64,000 bases of DNA from Tetragonia tetragonoides. Its lineage: Eukaryota > Streptophyta > Magnoliopsida > Caryophyllales > Aizoaceae. Made by a program: the position numbers and the translations under genes. Position 1 is the stretch's first letter, and each line of letters opens with the position of its first letter. The stretch lies in NCBI GenBank assembly GCA_038025085.1, contig CM076139.1:24691807-24755806 (forward strand), read 5' to 3'. Positions 13,025 through 22,849 of this stretch are shown here, piece after piece. The notes under the pieces were generated by a model. That model searched no databases, was not told the DNA's origin, and saw only the letters and a program-made list of their open reading frames with translations.

Positions 13025-13042
13025 TCCCCAGTGAAGTCGCCA
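13025..13042 (-). promoter_or_regulatory. E1 primer binding site
   Basis: Minus strand TGGCGACTTCACTGGGGA, one base after the 5' LTR end. An 18-base match type expected for a tRNA 3' end (CCA); tRNA-Arg is the usual primer of Ogre-type elements. Confidence 0.85.
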
Positions 13043-13043
13043 C

Positions 13044-14210
13044 TGTAAGGACCCGGGATTTTTACGGCCACGGAGTGCGTTCTTATAGAACTTTTGTAAG
13101 CTGGGGGCTTTAGATAAGTTTAAGGGACCATCGAGTTAGAAAATATTTTGTAAAGACTTGAATTGATGAAATAGGTCACACATCTGCTATCGGCGTTTTA
13201 TCGAAGGGACAATCCGAAGGGACAACCCAATAGCGTGATAAGTGAACTGATCATGTTTTTAGAAAGACTCCCGCTCATATAGAACATATGAGTACCCAAG
13301 AATAATAGGTTCGGGGGCGAAGGTACGAGGTGGGAAGGTGTTAGGCACCCAACTTGCCCGTATTCTGACGGCCTCTACTAACTCAAGTTTGCTTAATAAT
13401 TTAAAGACATGATTCCCACACAAACCGGATTAACAACCTAGACTTAGACTATTAATTGGTTCATCACAAGCATCACAACAATTATTTTTAACCCTTATCT
13501 AGACATGCATTCGATTGACAAATTGGGCAGCACAACTACTAGACAAACAATATTTAGGAAGCGATAAAAAAAACGTGTACTAGCATGATATCTACATTTT
13601 GACTGTTGTCAGCTTATCAGCTGGATGTTTAACGGGTCATATCTCACTCGTTTGGGCTCCAAAGTGGATGATTCAAGATGCGTTGGAAAGATCATCGGGT
13701 TTACTTTCACATTATTTTTGTTTCAGGCCCAAATGTTTTGTGAATCTTGAGATATACCTGAAAGAGTAAGGAGAGGTCAGTTTTGGAGTACGCATCAATG
13801 TTGGGCTTGTAACTCCTTGGTTGGGAATGTGGTGTGGGCTCATGATATGTCATTGGAAAGGTATTTGAATAAAAAACCCAAAATTATAAGGCTCATAAAT
13901 TAATTCAACCAAATAGACTCCCAAATGGGGCTGGAAACACGGTCCACAGTATTCGGCTACATCTGTTTTGACCCTTGACTTTGTTTGGCCATAACTCTTA
14001 GGTGCGGAATCGTATTTGGACATGGAAAGAAGCGATGGAAAGCTCTTGAAAGGGGTTTTTAAACAAAGTGGAAATGAAGGAGTGATCAAGGAAAAACTTG
14101 AGACCTTATTTTACCTATCAAAGAAAAAATAGCAGTTCAAGTTTATAAATTACTCTATTCATCATCGGGCTTTTACGGAAAAATCTGAAGGCGCTTTTTT
14201 GGCTTCTACA
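13044..14210 (-). repeat. E1 5' LTR, internally deleted
   Basis: A 1167-bp LTR from TGTAAGGACC to GGCTTCTACA. Relative to the 3' LTR it lacks about 393 bp (the equivalent of 6641-7033), joined at about 13604 where CATTTTGACT runs straight into GTTGTCAGC. The lost piece includes the TATA box and the GC-rich palindrome. Confidence 0.9.
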
Positions 14211-14215
14211 GCATC
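14211..14215. repeat. Right target-site duplication of E1 (GCATC)
   Basis: GCATC directly after the LTR end TTCTACA; identical to 6066-6070. Confidence 0.92.
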
Positions 14216-14330
14216 CATCATAGTTGTGGCGACGAATCCAGTCTTCCCAAGTAACAACTACACAATAAGCAGAATACAGTATCAAGCTTGAAAAGATAAT
14301 GATCCAGTGTAGACTGTTGCAGAAGACAGG
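14216..14330 (-). other. LINE inter-ORF spacer, part 2
   Basis: A 115-bp remnant between E1 and family F. Its last 5 bp (ACAGG, 14326-14330) match ACATG at 31702-31706 at four of five positions, the probable target duplication of the family F element. No coding content. Confidence 0.55.
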
Positions 14331-15257
14331 TGTAACGCCCCAAGAAAATCAAGTGTCTGCTTATAATAACTAATCAGATTTAGGCAGCAAAAGTGAGATT
14401 AAAGAAATTGGTGTTACCGCCGTATCTCCGGTAAGGGATATACAAGGCGACTTAAACTAACCATTTTAGGCCAGAGGCTCGACAAACTAAAGAAAATAAT
14501 AAACCTTTTTATATAAATAAACCAATGTAATTACAAACATTAGTAGACTAGCTTAAAACTTATATAAACCTATTACAAACTATTGTACTGAATCCTCACT
14601 TCTAGAGTCATCGATCCCCTAACTATAATTAAATAAGCAAATTGATCCACTTCTTGGTAGCTCTAAATCAACTCGTCCATGGATCTGCACAAATCATCAA
14701 CCTGTAAAACATACTCCAATCTACTCCTCCATACAAACGAATTTCGTACAGGTTCATCATAGTCCCATCATTAAAGAAATATGGACGCACACACACGTAA
14801 ACATTTTGTAAAACCAACAACAGAGCTGAGTATCCTCTTAGCACCCCAAAAATAATATTTGAAAATCATTTGGTTTTTGAAGGGGACGATTTGTCCTCAC
14901 TCACACCATGTTTTCGCACATAACACATAATCATTTACCAATAAAATCACACAGCATAATCAATCTCAAAAACACATAAGTTACACATTCGCTTTACCAT
15001 AGTCTATTTATACAAGATCAGATCATCGTCATATTCTCATAAGTGAACCTGAGGTTCCGTTGGTGGACCTTGGGCCCCGTGGGTGGACAAAGTCCCAAAA
15101 TAGCTGTAGACCATAGTTTATCCTCATATCTTTGTGTGCACACGGAGCTAGCTTATGGCTCCATACCGTACGTACGTACTCTTTATAGTAATCTTCACTA
15201 GCATAAACGTACATGGCTCAACAACATCCACTTATCAAAATATTTCCTTTCACTTAG
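14331..15257 (-). mobile_element. Family F LTR, first part (3' LTR, interrupted)
   Basis: Starts TGTAACGCCCC at 14331 (plus reading). From about 14390 it matches 27330 onward closely, so the two are LTR copies. The sequence breaks at 15257 (CTTTCACTTAG), where the Tat LTR begins, while the other copy continues past the same point at about 28187. No PBS lies outside 14331, which makes this the outer end of a minus-strand 3' LTR. The remainder of this LTR was lost. Confidence 0.75.
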
Positions 15258-16778
15258 TGTAAGAACCCTCGCCTTTCCGGCGCCTTTTATGGAAATGTTA
15301 TTGTTGAAAATTAATGGTTCTTAAATAATACGTCATATGCAATTTAAATTCAATCATAACGGGGAATAACAATTTGCAATCAATGAAGCCGCCACCAATT
15401 TTTAGAAAACAATTGGAAATCATCAAAAAGTGCACCCAATTGCTATTGGTAATTGACTCATACCCATGGGGCTAAATATTGAGTTCGGCGGTGTAGGTAC
15501 GAAATAAACAAAACGAATCTCATCTAAATAGCTTCTACTAAGCCTATCCATGTCAAATATTTATTTATGCTATATGGTTCCATACAAATCCGGTCATCCA
15601 AGATCCTAAAATTAACTAGGCGTGTTAAAGACAACCAAATCACCTATGTTATCACTTTGCACAATTTATATCCAATTTGCATGCATACTATTATCAAACA
15701 CAAATAAGAGATAAGAGCAATATTTAACGCTCCAATCTACCACACTTTGCTGAACGCGCCAAGCATTTCATATGCACATCAATAAATTTGTTACTAACTT
15801 CAATAGAAGAACAATGCAAAAATATTAACTTTATGCTAAAATAATAACTTTATGCTAAAATAAACCTAGGAGGTTGCTCCATGCATGCATAAACTAATAA
15901 AAAGATGCAAACTTGCATAAACTATTAAAAAGATGCAAACTTTATTTTAAACTAACATGCATAATTATTTACAAGGATCAAAGCATGCATAATTATTCAA
16001 CCATAATCAAAAGCTAGATAAAACATGATTATGAATAATAAAGAAGAGATTTAATAGAAGATTTAGGCCCTCAGAATGGTTAACCTGAACCTTCTATTCG
16101 AACAGGACTAGTAGAATTGGAATTGTTCTTCAATCTTGGGTGCTAGGTTGGGTGCAATGGCTTGCTTGAGTTTTAAAAATCTGAATTCTCTATGATTTGG
16201 GGGATTTGTGCTCTCAAATTGCTCTCAAAATTATAAACTGACCAACCTCTCTCAAAAGAGGGTAAAAGGGAGTATTTATAGAGTTAGGGGATGGAATTAG
16301 GGGCTTAGGGCTGCAAACCCGGCGACGAAACTCGGCCCAGCAAAAAAAAAGGCCTAGCGGCCAACCGGAAGGCAGCTGGAGCCCAGCAGCTGCGCTGAGG
16401 GCCCCTGCTGTCACGCGTGTGCTGCCGGGCTGACAGCATCAGCCGCTCGACCTGGAGGCGCGCACGTGGCTAGGGTTTTTTTGACTTTTTGTGCTCAGTA
16501 AATTACAAAATTGGCCTTGGGCTGACCCAGGGGGTCGGGATTGAGCGATTTTCACCCAAATCTTTAAGACGCGATATCTCTTGATCCGAGAACCTGATTG
16601 AGGCAAGGTCAAAGGCGTTGGAATCCTTATAACAAGGGTTATCCAAAGACTGAGGTTTCAAGGAACTTGGTCTAGATTTCCGAGCAATGTCCTTTTCTAC
16701 TTACGTCCATGTTATTCCATTACCATCATCATCGAGCGTTGCGGTGTAAGGGGATGAGAACCGATTAGGGTGTCTACA
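15258..16778 (-). repeat. Tat element 3' LTR
   Basis: A 1521-bp LTR from TGTAAGAACC to GGTGTCTACA (plus reading), i.e. TGTAGACACC...GGTTCTTACA on the coding strand. A GC-rich segment with GGCCGCTAGG-like words lies at about 16310-16470, upstream of the TATA box. Confidence 0.85.
16273..16280 (-). promoter_or_regulatory. TATA box in Tat LTR
   Basis: TATAAATA on the minus strand in CTCTATAAATACTCCC, about 500 bp inside the LTR and downstream of the GC-rich U3 segment. Confidence 0.7.
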
Positions 16779-16793
16779 GAAGCCCCCACTTTG
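16779..16793 (-). promoter_or_regulatory. Tat polypurine tract
   Basis: AAAGTGGGGGCTTC on the minus strand abutting the 3' LTR; the same tract as in E1 and E2. Confidence 0.8.
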
Positions 16794-16921
16794 GCCGAGC
16801 TTGTGAAAGCGAAGGTCAAAGTATTTGCTAAAAAATGCCTGCAGTGTTTTTTTTTTTTTTGAAAATGCTTTATGTTAGAGAAAAGATAAAAAGGTAGAAT
16901 CCTGACCGCCTGTGGTCAGGG

Positions 16922-17130
16922 TTATCTGCTTTGAGGTTGCCGACGCGATGCTAATTTTAATAGCCTCTTCGTCAAAGAGCGTTGCGTAGCTCTGCTTTGC
17001 GGGTGCCAACGTGACGCTAATTTTGATAGCCTCAACGTCAAAGAGCGTTGCGTAGCTCTGCTTTGCGGGTGCCAACGTGACGATAATTTTAATAGCCTCA
17101 ACATCAAAGAGCGTTGCATAGCTCTGCTTT
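16922..17130 (-). repeat. 66-bp tandem repeat next to the Tat 3' LTR
   Basis: About three units of 66 bp with the shared core AGCGTTGCGTAGCTCTGC (plus reading). Because 66 is a multiple of 3 the array reads as an open frame with a 22-residue repeat containing KQSYATLFD. That frame is a by-product of the repeat, not evidence of a protein. The segments 16794-16921 and 17131-17431 show nothing further. Confidence 0.88.
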
Positions 17131-17431
17131 AGTAATGCCTGTGTCTTTGAAAATTGTGCCTGCAAAAATTAGATAATGTGCCTATGCCTGTGAAAATTAA
17201 AGAAAATGCCTGTGCATGCAAAAAACTTGATAATATCGGGTAGGAAACCGTGTTGCGGGGGCAAAAAAGTCATTTTTGGTGACAAGCCCGTATCTCCCGG
17301 GCTTCTAATGGTCGAGAAATGCAATCTCGCGCGGAATTTGAACTCGTGGACCCGCCTCGTGAGATGCGGAAGAGAAAAAAGGTCCAGCGACCGCGCGCTG
17401 TGAAAATATCTTATGTTGCACGCTTGTGTAG

Positions 17432-18772
17432 ATTGACTACTTCTCGTGGGCGAAGTATCATGGGTCGGCTCCGGACGTCATCCTAGCCTCTAGGGAAGTG
17501 GACCGTCAGAGGATCCTGATTGCGGGCACGTTCTCATTTGAGTGGTATCTAGGGGAGCGGATTTTCGGTCAGGTTTATCCCGATTCGGAGGGTCCGAGGA
17601 TTCCTTTGGATCCTCCCTCGACCATGTTCTTAGTGAGGTGCTTGTCTAGCGAGCAGGTTGCGGAGGCCATGGTGGGCTCAGATGCTATACAGTATTTGAG
17701 GGAGCCTGCGGAGGACCTTGCGGGGCACTATGAGCAGTTCCGCCGTGATCGCCTCATGCCTTCATTAGGGGGCTTGAAGGTAAGAACTTATGTTCGATAT
17801 TCTATGCCTTTCTTGCCTTATTGATATTAACTTACTTGGCTTTGTAGGAGCCTCGGGTTGATGATAACGAGGTGGATGTCCCGGACATGCTGGTCCGAGG
17901 CCGGGATTATGGCGAGAAGGAGTGCTGGGGAGAGATCCCTATGACGGAGGACCTTGATGAGGACATCTAGGGCCTTCCTCTTCCTGTTAGGCATCCAGGG
18001 GTAAATTTGTAATTTTACTGAAATGTGCAATGCCCTATTATATATCATGCTTGTACTGACTTTTCTTTGTGTAGCTTGATCGTGAGCAGACTGGGAGGGT
18101 CTTCAAGATGATGCATGCCATGAATTCTTGGATATCCCGAGGTCTCTCGAAGGGTACTTGTTTAAGAGCTGACTTGGACAAGGTAAAGTTGATTTTGCAT
18201 TTTCAAAGTTGCATCCTTTGAGAAATGTGTCTTATTCCTTCTTTGGGATGTACGTTGAGTACCGTCGTCCTCTTTCTCATTGGTCACGACAGGTGCTGTC
18301 GGATGATGAGGGCGTGAGCTCTCCTGAGCGCACTCCTTCGCGCGAAAGGAGGCCTCGGAGGGAGAGTCCTAGGAGAGAGAGGGTGCCTGTACATCGGTCA
18401 GACCGCCCTGGTTGGAGTAAGATGACTCCGTATGTGGAGCCTGCTCCTATGACTATGCCAATGTATCCTTCATATGCCGGGTATGTGGGATATCCTTCGT
18501 ATGGTGGCCTTTACTACCAGCCCCCGGTTCCTGCTCCTATGATGCCTACCATGGCTCATCGTTCTTCGTGGGGGTATGATTCGAGCTATGCCGAGGAAGG
18601 GAATTCATACCGGGAGCTTGCCCGAAATTCTTCCTTTTACCCTAGCCAGGTTGTGGCGTCGATCTTTGGTGATGAGGCGCGGAGGTCGGAGGACCACTTT
18701 GAGGTGCCCCGTACGGATGATGATGCGGGTGATGGTTTTTATGATAATGTATTTGTGTTAAATACATTTTGA
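17432..18772 (+). pseudogene. Tat antisense gene I (multi-exon, plus strand)
   Basis: Function unknown; position fits the extra antisense ORFs known in Tat elements. Four phase-0 exons can be read: 17432-17779 (after an acceptor GTGTAG; includes IDYFSWAKYHGS and FSFEWYLGERIFGQVYP), 17848-18000, 18075-18182 (LDREQTGRVFKMMHAMN) and 18293-18772, with introns beginning GTAAG, GTAAA and GTAAA and ending TAG, TAG and CAG. The last exon has an Arg/Ser/Glu-rich stretch (TPSRERRPRRES) and then a Pro/Tyr/Met-rich tail. One in-frame TAG at 17968-17970 breaks exon 2. Exons before 17432 were not identified, so the start is open. No catalytic motif is visible. Confidence 0.65.
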
Positions 18773-19199
18773 ACATTTGTATTGAACAAACATTCGGACT
18801 TTGCGTGTAAATATTGCTTGCTTGTTTATTGGTCCCTGCACATAATTAGGCTAATGCAAATGCACACGTAGTCAAGCAAAAGCGCAAGTAATAGCCATTT
18901 AGCAAAAAATGGTACAACCAAAAAGTTAAAATTGGGTGTACCCTATCCCCCCTAAAAAATTGAAAAAAAAGAAGAGGTGAAAGAAAAAAAATGAAATGAA
19001 AATAAAAAGGGATTAATAAAAAAAAGATACAGATAAAAAAAATGATAATCATCCAAAAAGAAATAAGGAAAAGAGTGGAGTTTCCATTAATATTAAGGAA
19101 ATAATACAAAATAGAAATAATAGGGAAAATAGGAAAAAGAGCCATATTTGATTCCAAATCGGTTAAGAAAAGCGTCCAAAACCGGAGAAAAGCGACTTG
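18773..19199. other. AT-rich gap between the antisense genes
   Basis: Lies between the stop of antisense gene I and the promoter-like block of gene II. A-rich runs at 18950-19040; no supported gene. It would include the 3' end of gene I transcripts. Confidence 0.5.
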
Positions 19200-19460
19200 T
19201 CTCGAGAAAAGGGTCTGGCGGCCAAAGGGAGGGGTCCAGCGGCACACGCGGAGCAGCGGAGGCGAAAAGACGGGCCGCCAGGCTCCAGTGGTTGGCCGCT
19301 GGGGCTCGGCGGCGTGCCGCTGAAACTCAGCGGCTGGACCGCTGGCCCTGGGCTGCTCTATCGGGGCTGCTGATCCTTCAACGGCTGTCCTAGGGGCCGC
19401 TGAAGTCCCTTTTTGACGGGTAGCCTTATTTTTTCGTCTTTTCCGTGCGAGCCCTATATA
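19200..19460 (+). promoter_or_regulatory. Promoter-like block of antisense gene II
   Basis: A GC-rich segment (about 19200-19410) with repeated CAGCGG/CCGCTG words is followed by CCTATATAAGCC at 19453-19464 on the plus strand. A leader with AGAGAGAGAAACCCCC follows before the ORF. The order GC-rich repeats then TATA matches the U3 of the LTRs in this window. Confidence 0.6.
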
Positions 19461-19607
19461 AGCCTTGGGTTAGTCCGATTTTGGGACATCACCTTCATAA
19501 TTTACTAGAAATAGAGAGCTTTTTAGAGAGAGAAACCCCCTAATTAACTTAGATTTCATCCATGACAAGTTTTGATCTTAGTTACAATCCATGAACCCCA
19601 AAGGAGG

Positions 19608-21101
19608 ATGAGACTTGTGCCTTTCCACATGAATGCTCTCTTCCACCTTAAGCAAGTTCAAATTTTATGGAACCTTCTTGAGGCCGCGATCGAGTTTTGG
19701 GATGACAAACTTCATGTCTTCCGATTTGGGTACAATGAGTTATGCCCTCTCCCTGAAGAATTTGCCGCTATCCTTGGGTTTCCTCATGACCAAGCTCCCG
19801 CCACTCCATGGCTTGGGGAAAATCTTGAAGGCTACTACAAAAGGTATCTTGGCCTATCACCGATGCAAGCCTCCTCTGTTGCTAGGAGTGGTGAGTTAGA
19901 CCTCAACGGTGGAATTGATATCTTCTTCCCCAAGGTAAGGGATAACCATGATGTGATGAGTGAGACCTATTATAAGCGCGCCTTTATTTTATGTCTCTTG
20001 CATAGGTAGCTCTTTGTTGGTGGAGGTAATAATGGTAAAACTAGTATGCTTAGAAATGTTGAACAAATTCAAAACAATTTTACCCCTGTGTCTCTTGTTC
20101 TTGGTGAAACCTTAATTAGCCTGGACCGCAAGAAACAAAAGCCATCGCTCAGTGGATGGACGGGAAGCCCGCTTCTTCTCCAAGTAAGTGCTTGAATAAT
20201 TTGCTTTGAATTATTTGATTAATAAAGTTTGAATCTTTGATGGATATTTAACTTTATATGTTTTGCCTTTTTGTAGATATGGCTTCTCGAGCATATGTGC
20301 TTTATTGAGAGGCCCGCCAATGCGCTCAAATATCAACCAAAGCAATTTTCCGAACGCCAGAGGCTGTATTATGAATCCACCATTGATGAGTGGCGTGGGT
20401 ATCTTAAAGCATGCCCCTTGCTACGATGGACCGTCAAGTCGTGGGGTCTAAAATCCGCAATCGGATGTAGCAAGGAAACGGGATATTATCAAGTTCTTGG
20501 CCTTCATAACTCGACTTACATATTTCCTAGCCGTCTTATGCGACAATATGGGAAACGCCAAATCATCCCACAAAAGGATACTGTTCCTCCTACCACGCGG
20601 ATCTTGACAATTAGTATGGTAAGATTATGGGAGTGTGCATGGGATCGTCTTCCTAAGTGGACTATTCCTCATGTCAAAGCACCTACGGCCATATCTTCCG
20701 CTTATGAGGCTTAGATGGATTGTAAGACCGCAAAGGGTCATCGTGCATGCAGGAAGTCCGAACAAGACGATCTTAAGGCCCAATCGGTCAAAACCAGCTT
20801 AAGACTTTCAAATCCTAGTGACCCAAAGGGGAAGGGTAAGAAAAAGGGAGTTAACCATGTGAGAGGCATCCTCAACCCGAAGTCCAAGAAAGCTTTGGAA
20901 AAGATCACTACCAAGCCGCTAGAGGAGCCCGAAATCCGGGCCAATGATCATGAGGCATCTTCAAGCACACCTGTAATGGAGGTTGAAGAAGAAGAGACTA
21001 TAGTTCAAGAGAGATGGGCTCCCAAGGAACGCGAAGCGGAGGACCCAAAAGTGGATGAGCCTATGGAGGACGCGGGCCTTACTACCGAAGCTAGGGAGTA
21101 G
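19608..21101 (+). pseudogene. Tat antisense gene II (plant-mobile-domain-like)
   Basis: Likely a plant-specific mobile-domain-type protein (DUF7745-like) of unknown role. The first ATG in frame is at 19608 (MRLVPFHMNALFHL); the frame is open back to 19572. Exon 1 carries IEFWDDKLHVFRFGYNEL and EEFAAILGFPHD. A TAG at 20007-20009 interrupts it, but the frame continues to SPLLLQ. A 93-bp intron (GTAAG at 20184, TAG at 20276) joins in frame to IWLLEHMCFIERP. Exon 2 runs with ARG/LYS-rich residues to a TAG at 20712-20714 and continues in frame as a charged Lys/Glu-rich tail to 21101. Both internal stops could derive from CAG. It faces the integrase gene. Confidence 0.7.
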
Positions 21102-21544
21102 TCCATTGAAGAAAATACTATTTTGGAGCATGTCTAGCTTAGGATTGCCTTTTGTTTTGCTTTAAATTCAATAAGGGTGATGTGCCAACTTTTTAGACTT
21201 AGATTTAAATATTTGCATTATTATTTTTGGAATTGCTAAGTCTTTTTTAATGGACTTTATTATCATTTATGGAGACATGCTCACTTTTGTTTTAATATTG
21301 CAACTTGATTTATTTATTATATTATCATTTTTAACAACTTTTGAACGTGAAAATAATGAAGGGGCCGGGCCCAATTGCAATTGGGTTGTCCTACATATCC
21401 TTTTAAGGGAATCAAGCCGCTCATAGTTCTAATCCGTGCATTTTTTAACATTAAATCCCTTTTTTTTTTTTGGGGGGGGATTGCTTAGCCTTATGTGGGC
21501 CTCTCGAAAGTGCTATATTGGGTGTCTTGCCTAAGCATAGAACC
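21102..21544. other. Convergent 3' ends of antisense gene II and pol
   Basis: About 440 bp without a supported gene. It contains TTCAATAAGG at about 21167 (possible plus-strand poly(A) signal) and a T run followed by GGGGGGG at 21460-21480. Confidence 0.45.
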
Positions 21545-21547
21545 TCT

Positions 21548-22849
21548 TTAGTTGATCCCGTCTAAGTCCGCTAATCTTGCAGCTCCACCGGTTAGGATCT
21601 TTGTAATGAGAAAAGGACCGGACCAATTGGGCCTAAACTTGCCTCTTGGGTCAGGGACATTGGCCCTTACTTCATTAAGCACTAAATCTCCAACTTTGAG
21701 ATCTCTCATTTTGAGCCTGAAGTGCTTTGTTAGCCTCTTTTGATAGATTGGCACATTGTGCAAAGCTTGCAACCTTTTTTCATCTAGTAAGACTAATTGG
21801 TCATAGCGGGCTTGGACCCAGTCCACTTCTGGAATTTGACTTTCCAAGACGATCCGTAGAGATGGGACCTCTAACTCAATTGGTAATACGGCTTCCATTC
21901 CGTAAACTAAGGAGTACGGTGTTGCTCCGGTTGATGCACCAATAGATGTCCTATAACCCCAAAGCGCGAATGGCAATTTGTTGGGCCAATCATAGTAATT
22001 CTCGGACATTCTTTCGATGATCTTCTTAATATTTTTATTAGCCGCTTCTACTGCACCGTTTGTTTGCGGTCTGTAGGGAGATGATTTCCGATGTTGGATC
22101 TTGAACTGGGCTAGGAGCTTGATTACTTCCTTCATGAAGTGTGACCCATTATCGCTAATGATCTCTTGGGGGACCCCATATCTAGCTATTATATTATTTT
22201 TGATGAACTTGACTACATGTTTTGCTTTGAGCTTGGCGTATGATTGCGCCTCAACCCATTTAGTGAAGTAGTCAATTGCAACTAGAATGTATTCATGGCC
22301 CCCTTTACCTGTTGGGGTTATCTTGCCAACGATATCTATCCCCCAAGCGGAGAAAGGCCAAGGTGAGGTGAAAGTATATAATGCGCTTGGTGGCATGTGT
22401 TGTAGATTTGCGTGTGTCTGACACTGTGTGCATCTTTTGACAAATTCACAACAGTCTTTCTCCATTGTGGTCCAATAATAACCAGGCATGATTATTTTCC
22501 TGGATAACATCATACCGTTCATGTGCGGTCCACAGACTCCTCCATGTACGTCTCGTAAGAATTTATGGGTCATTTCGGTGCTTAAGCACAAGAGATTAAT
22601 CCCGTTTGGGGTCTTTTTGTATATTTGACCTTGTACCTCTATGAATTGGGCCGCCAGCCTTCTATGTGTCTTTTGGGCTCTAGGGTTAGAATCAAGAGGA
22701 TAAACCTGATGGACGAGTAGGTTCTTTATATCAGTATACCATTCATCTTCTTCATAATGGAATACCTCCAGAGCATCGCAATATGAAGGTTCGAACCTTC
22801 TTTGTACACAAATAGACATCATTCGAATGGTGTCAGGTATGTTGATCAC
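21548..22849 (-). CDS. Tat integrase
   Basis: Catalyses strand transfer of element cDNA into chromosomes. The 433-codon frame is uninterrupted. The zinc finger is present (VHGGVCGPHMNG then CCEFVKRCTQCQ, about residues 140-190). The catalytic core shows the three acids in order: WGIDIVGK, IISDNGSHF and NGAVEAANK. The C-terminus has RDLKVGDLVLNEVRANVPDP and KFRPNWSGPFLI, the usual Tat end without a chromodomain. The frame overlaps the RNase H frame by 4 bases; in an intact element both belong to one polyprotein. The C-terminus ends at a stop right after LADLDG, perhaps slightly early. Confidence 0.88.
   Translation of the reverse strand: MINIPDTIRMMSICVQRRFEPSYCDALEVFHYEEDEWYTDIKNLLVHQVYPLDSNPRAQKTHRRLAAQFIEVQGQIYKKTPNGINLLCLSTEMTHKFLRDVHGGVCGPHMNGMMLSRKIIMPGYYWTTMEKDCCEFVKRCTQCQTHANLQHMPPSALYTFTSPWPFSAWGIDIVGKITPTGKGGHEYILVAIDYFTKWVEAQSYAKLKAKHVVKFIKNNIIARYGVPQEIISDNGSHFMKEVIKLLAQFKIQHRKSSPYRPQTNGAVEAANKNIKKIIERMSENYYDWPNKLPFALWGYRTSIGASTGATPYSLVYGMEAVLPIELEVPSLRIVLESQIPEVDWVQARYDQLVLLDEKRLQALHNVPIYQKRLTKHFRLKMRDLKVGDLVLNEVRANVPDPRGKFRPNWSGPFLITKILTGGAARLADLDGIN

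Larger units (their letters stand above)
6071..14210 (-). mobile_element. E1: gag-only Tat/Ogre-type LTR retrotransposon
   Basis: An 8.1-kb element bounded by exact 5-bp duplications GCATC. The minus-strand LTR begins TGTAGACGCC (3' copy) and ends GGTCCTTACA. The PBS is TGGCGACTTCACTGGGGA, the tRNA-Arg-type site I associate with Ogre/Tat elements, and the PPT is AAAGTGGGGGCTTC. The interior holds a long leader, one gag gene and a long noncoding 3' part with tandem repeats; no protease, RT, RNase H or integrase motif is visible. This fits the gag-only non-autonomous class described in plants. Two further copies occur at 39386-47285 and 57230 onward. Confidence 0.9.

Noticed and set aside
16875..17165. 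Repeat protein with a 22-residue unit
   Set aside because: Open only because the 66-bp repeat length is a multiple of three; it lies in the 3' UTR of the Tat element.
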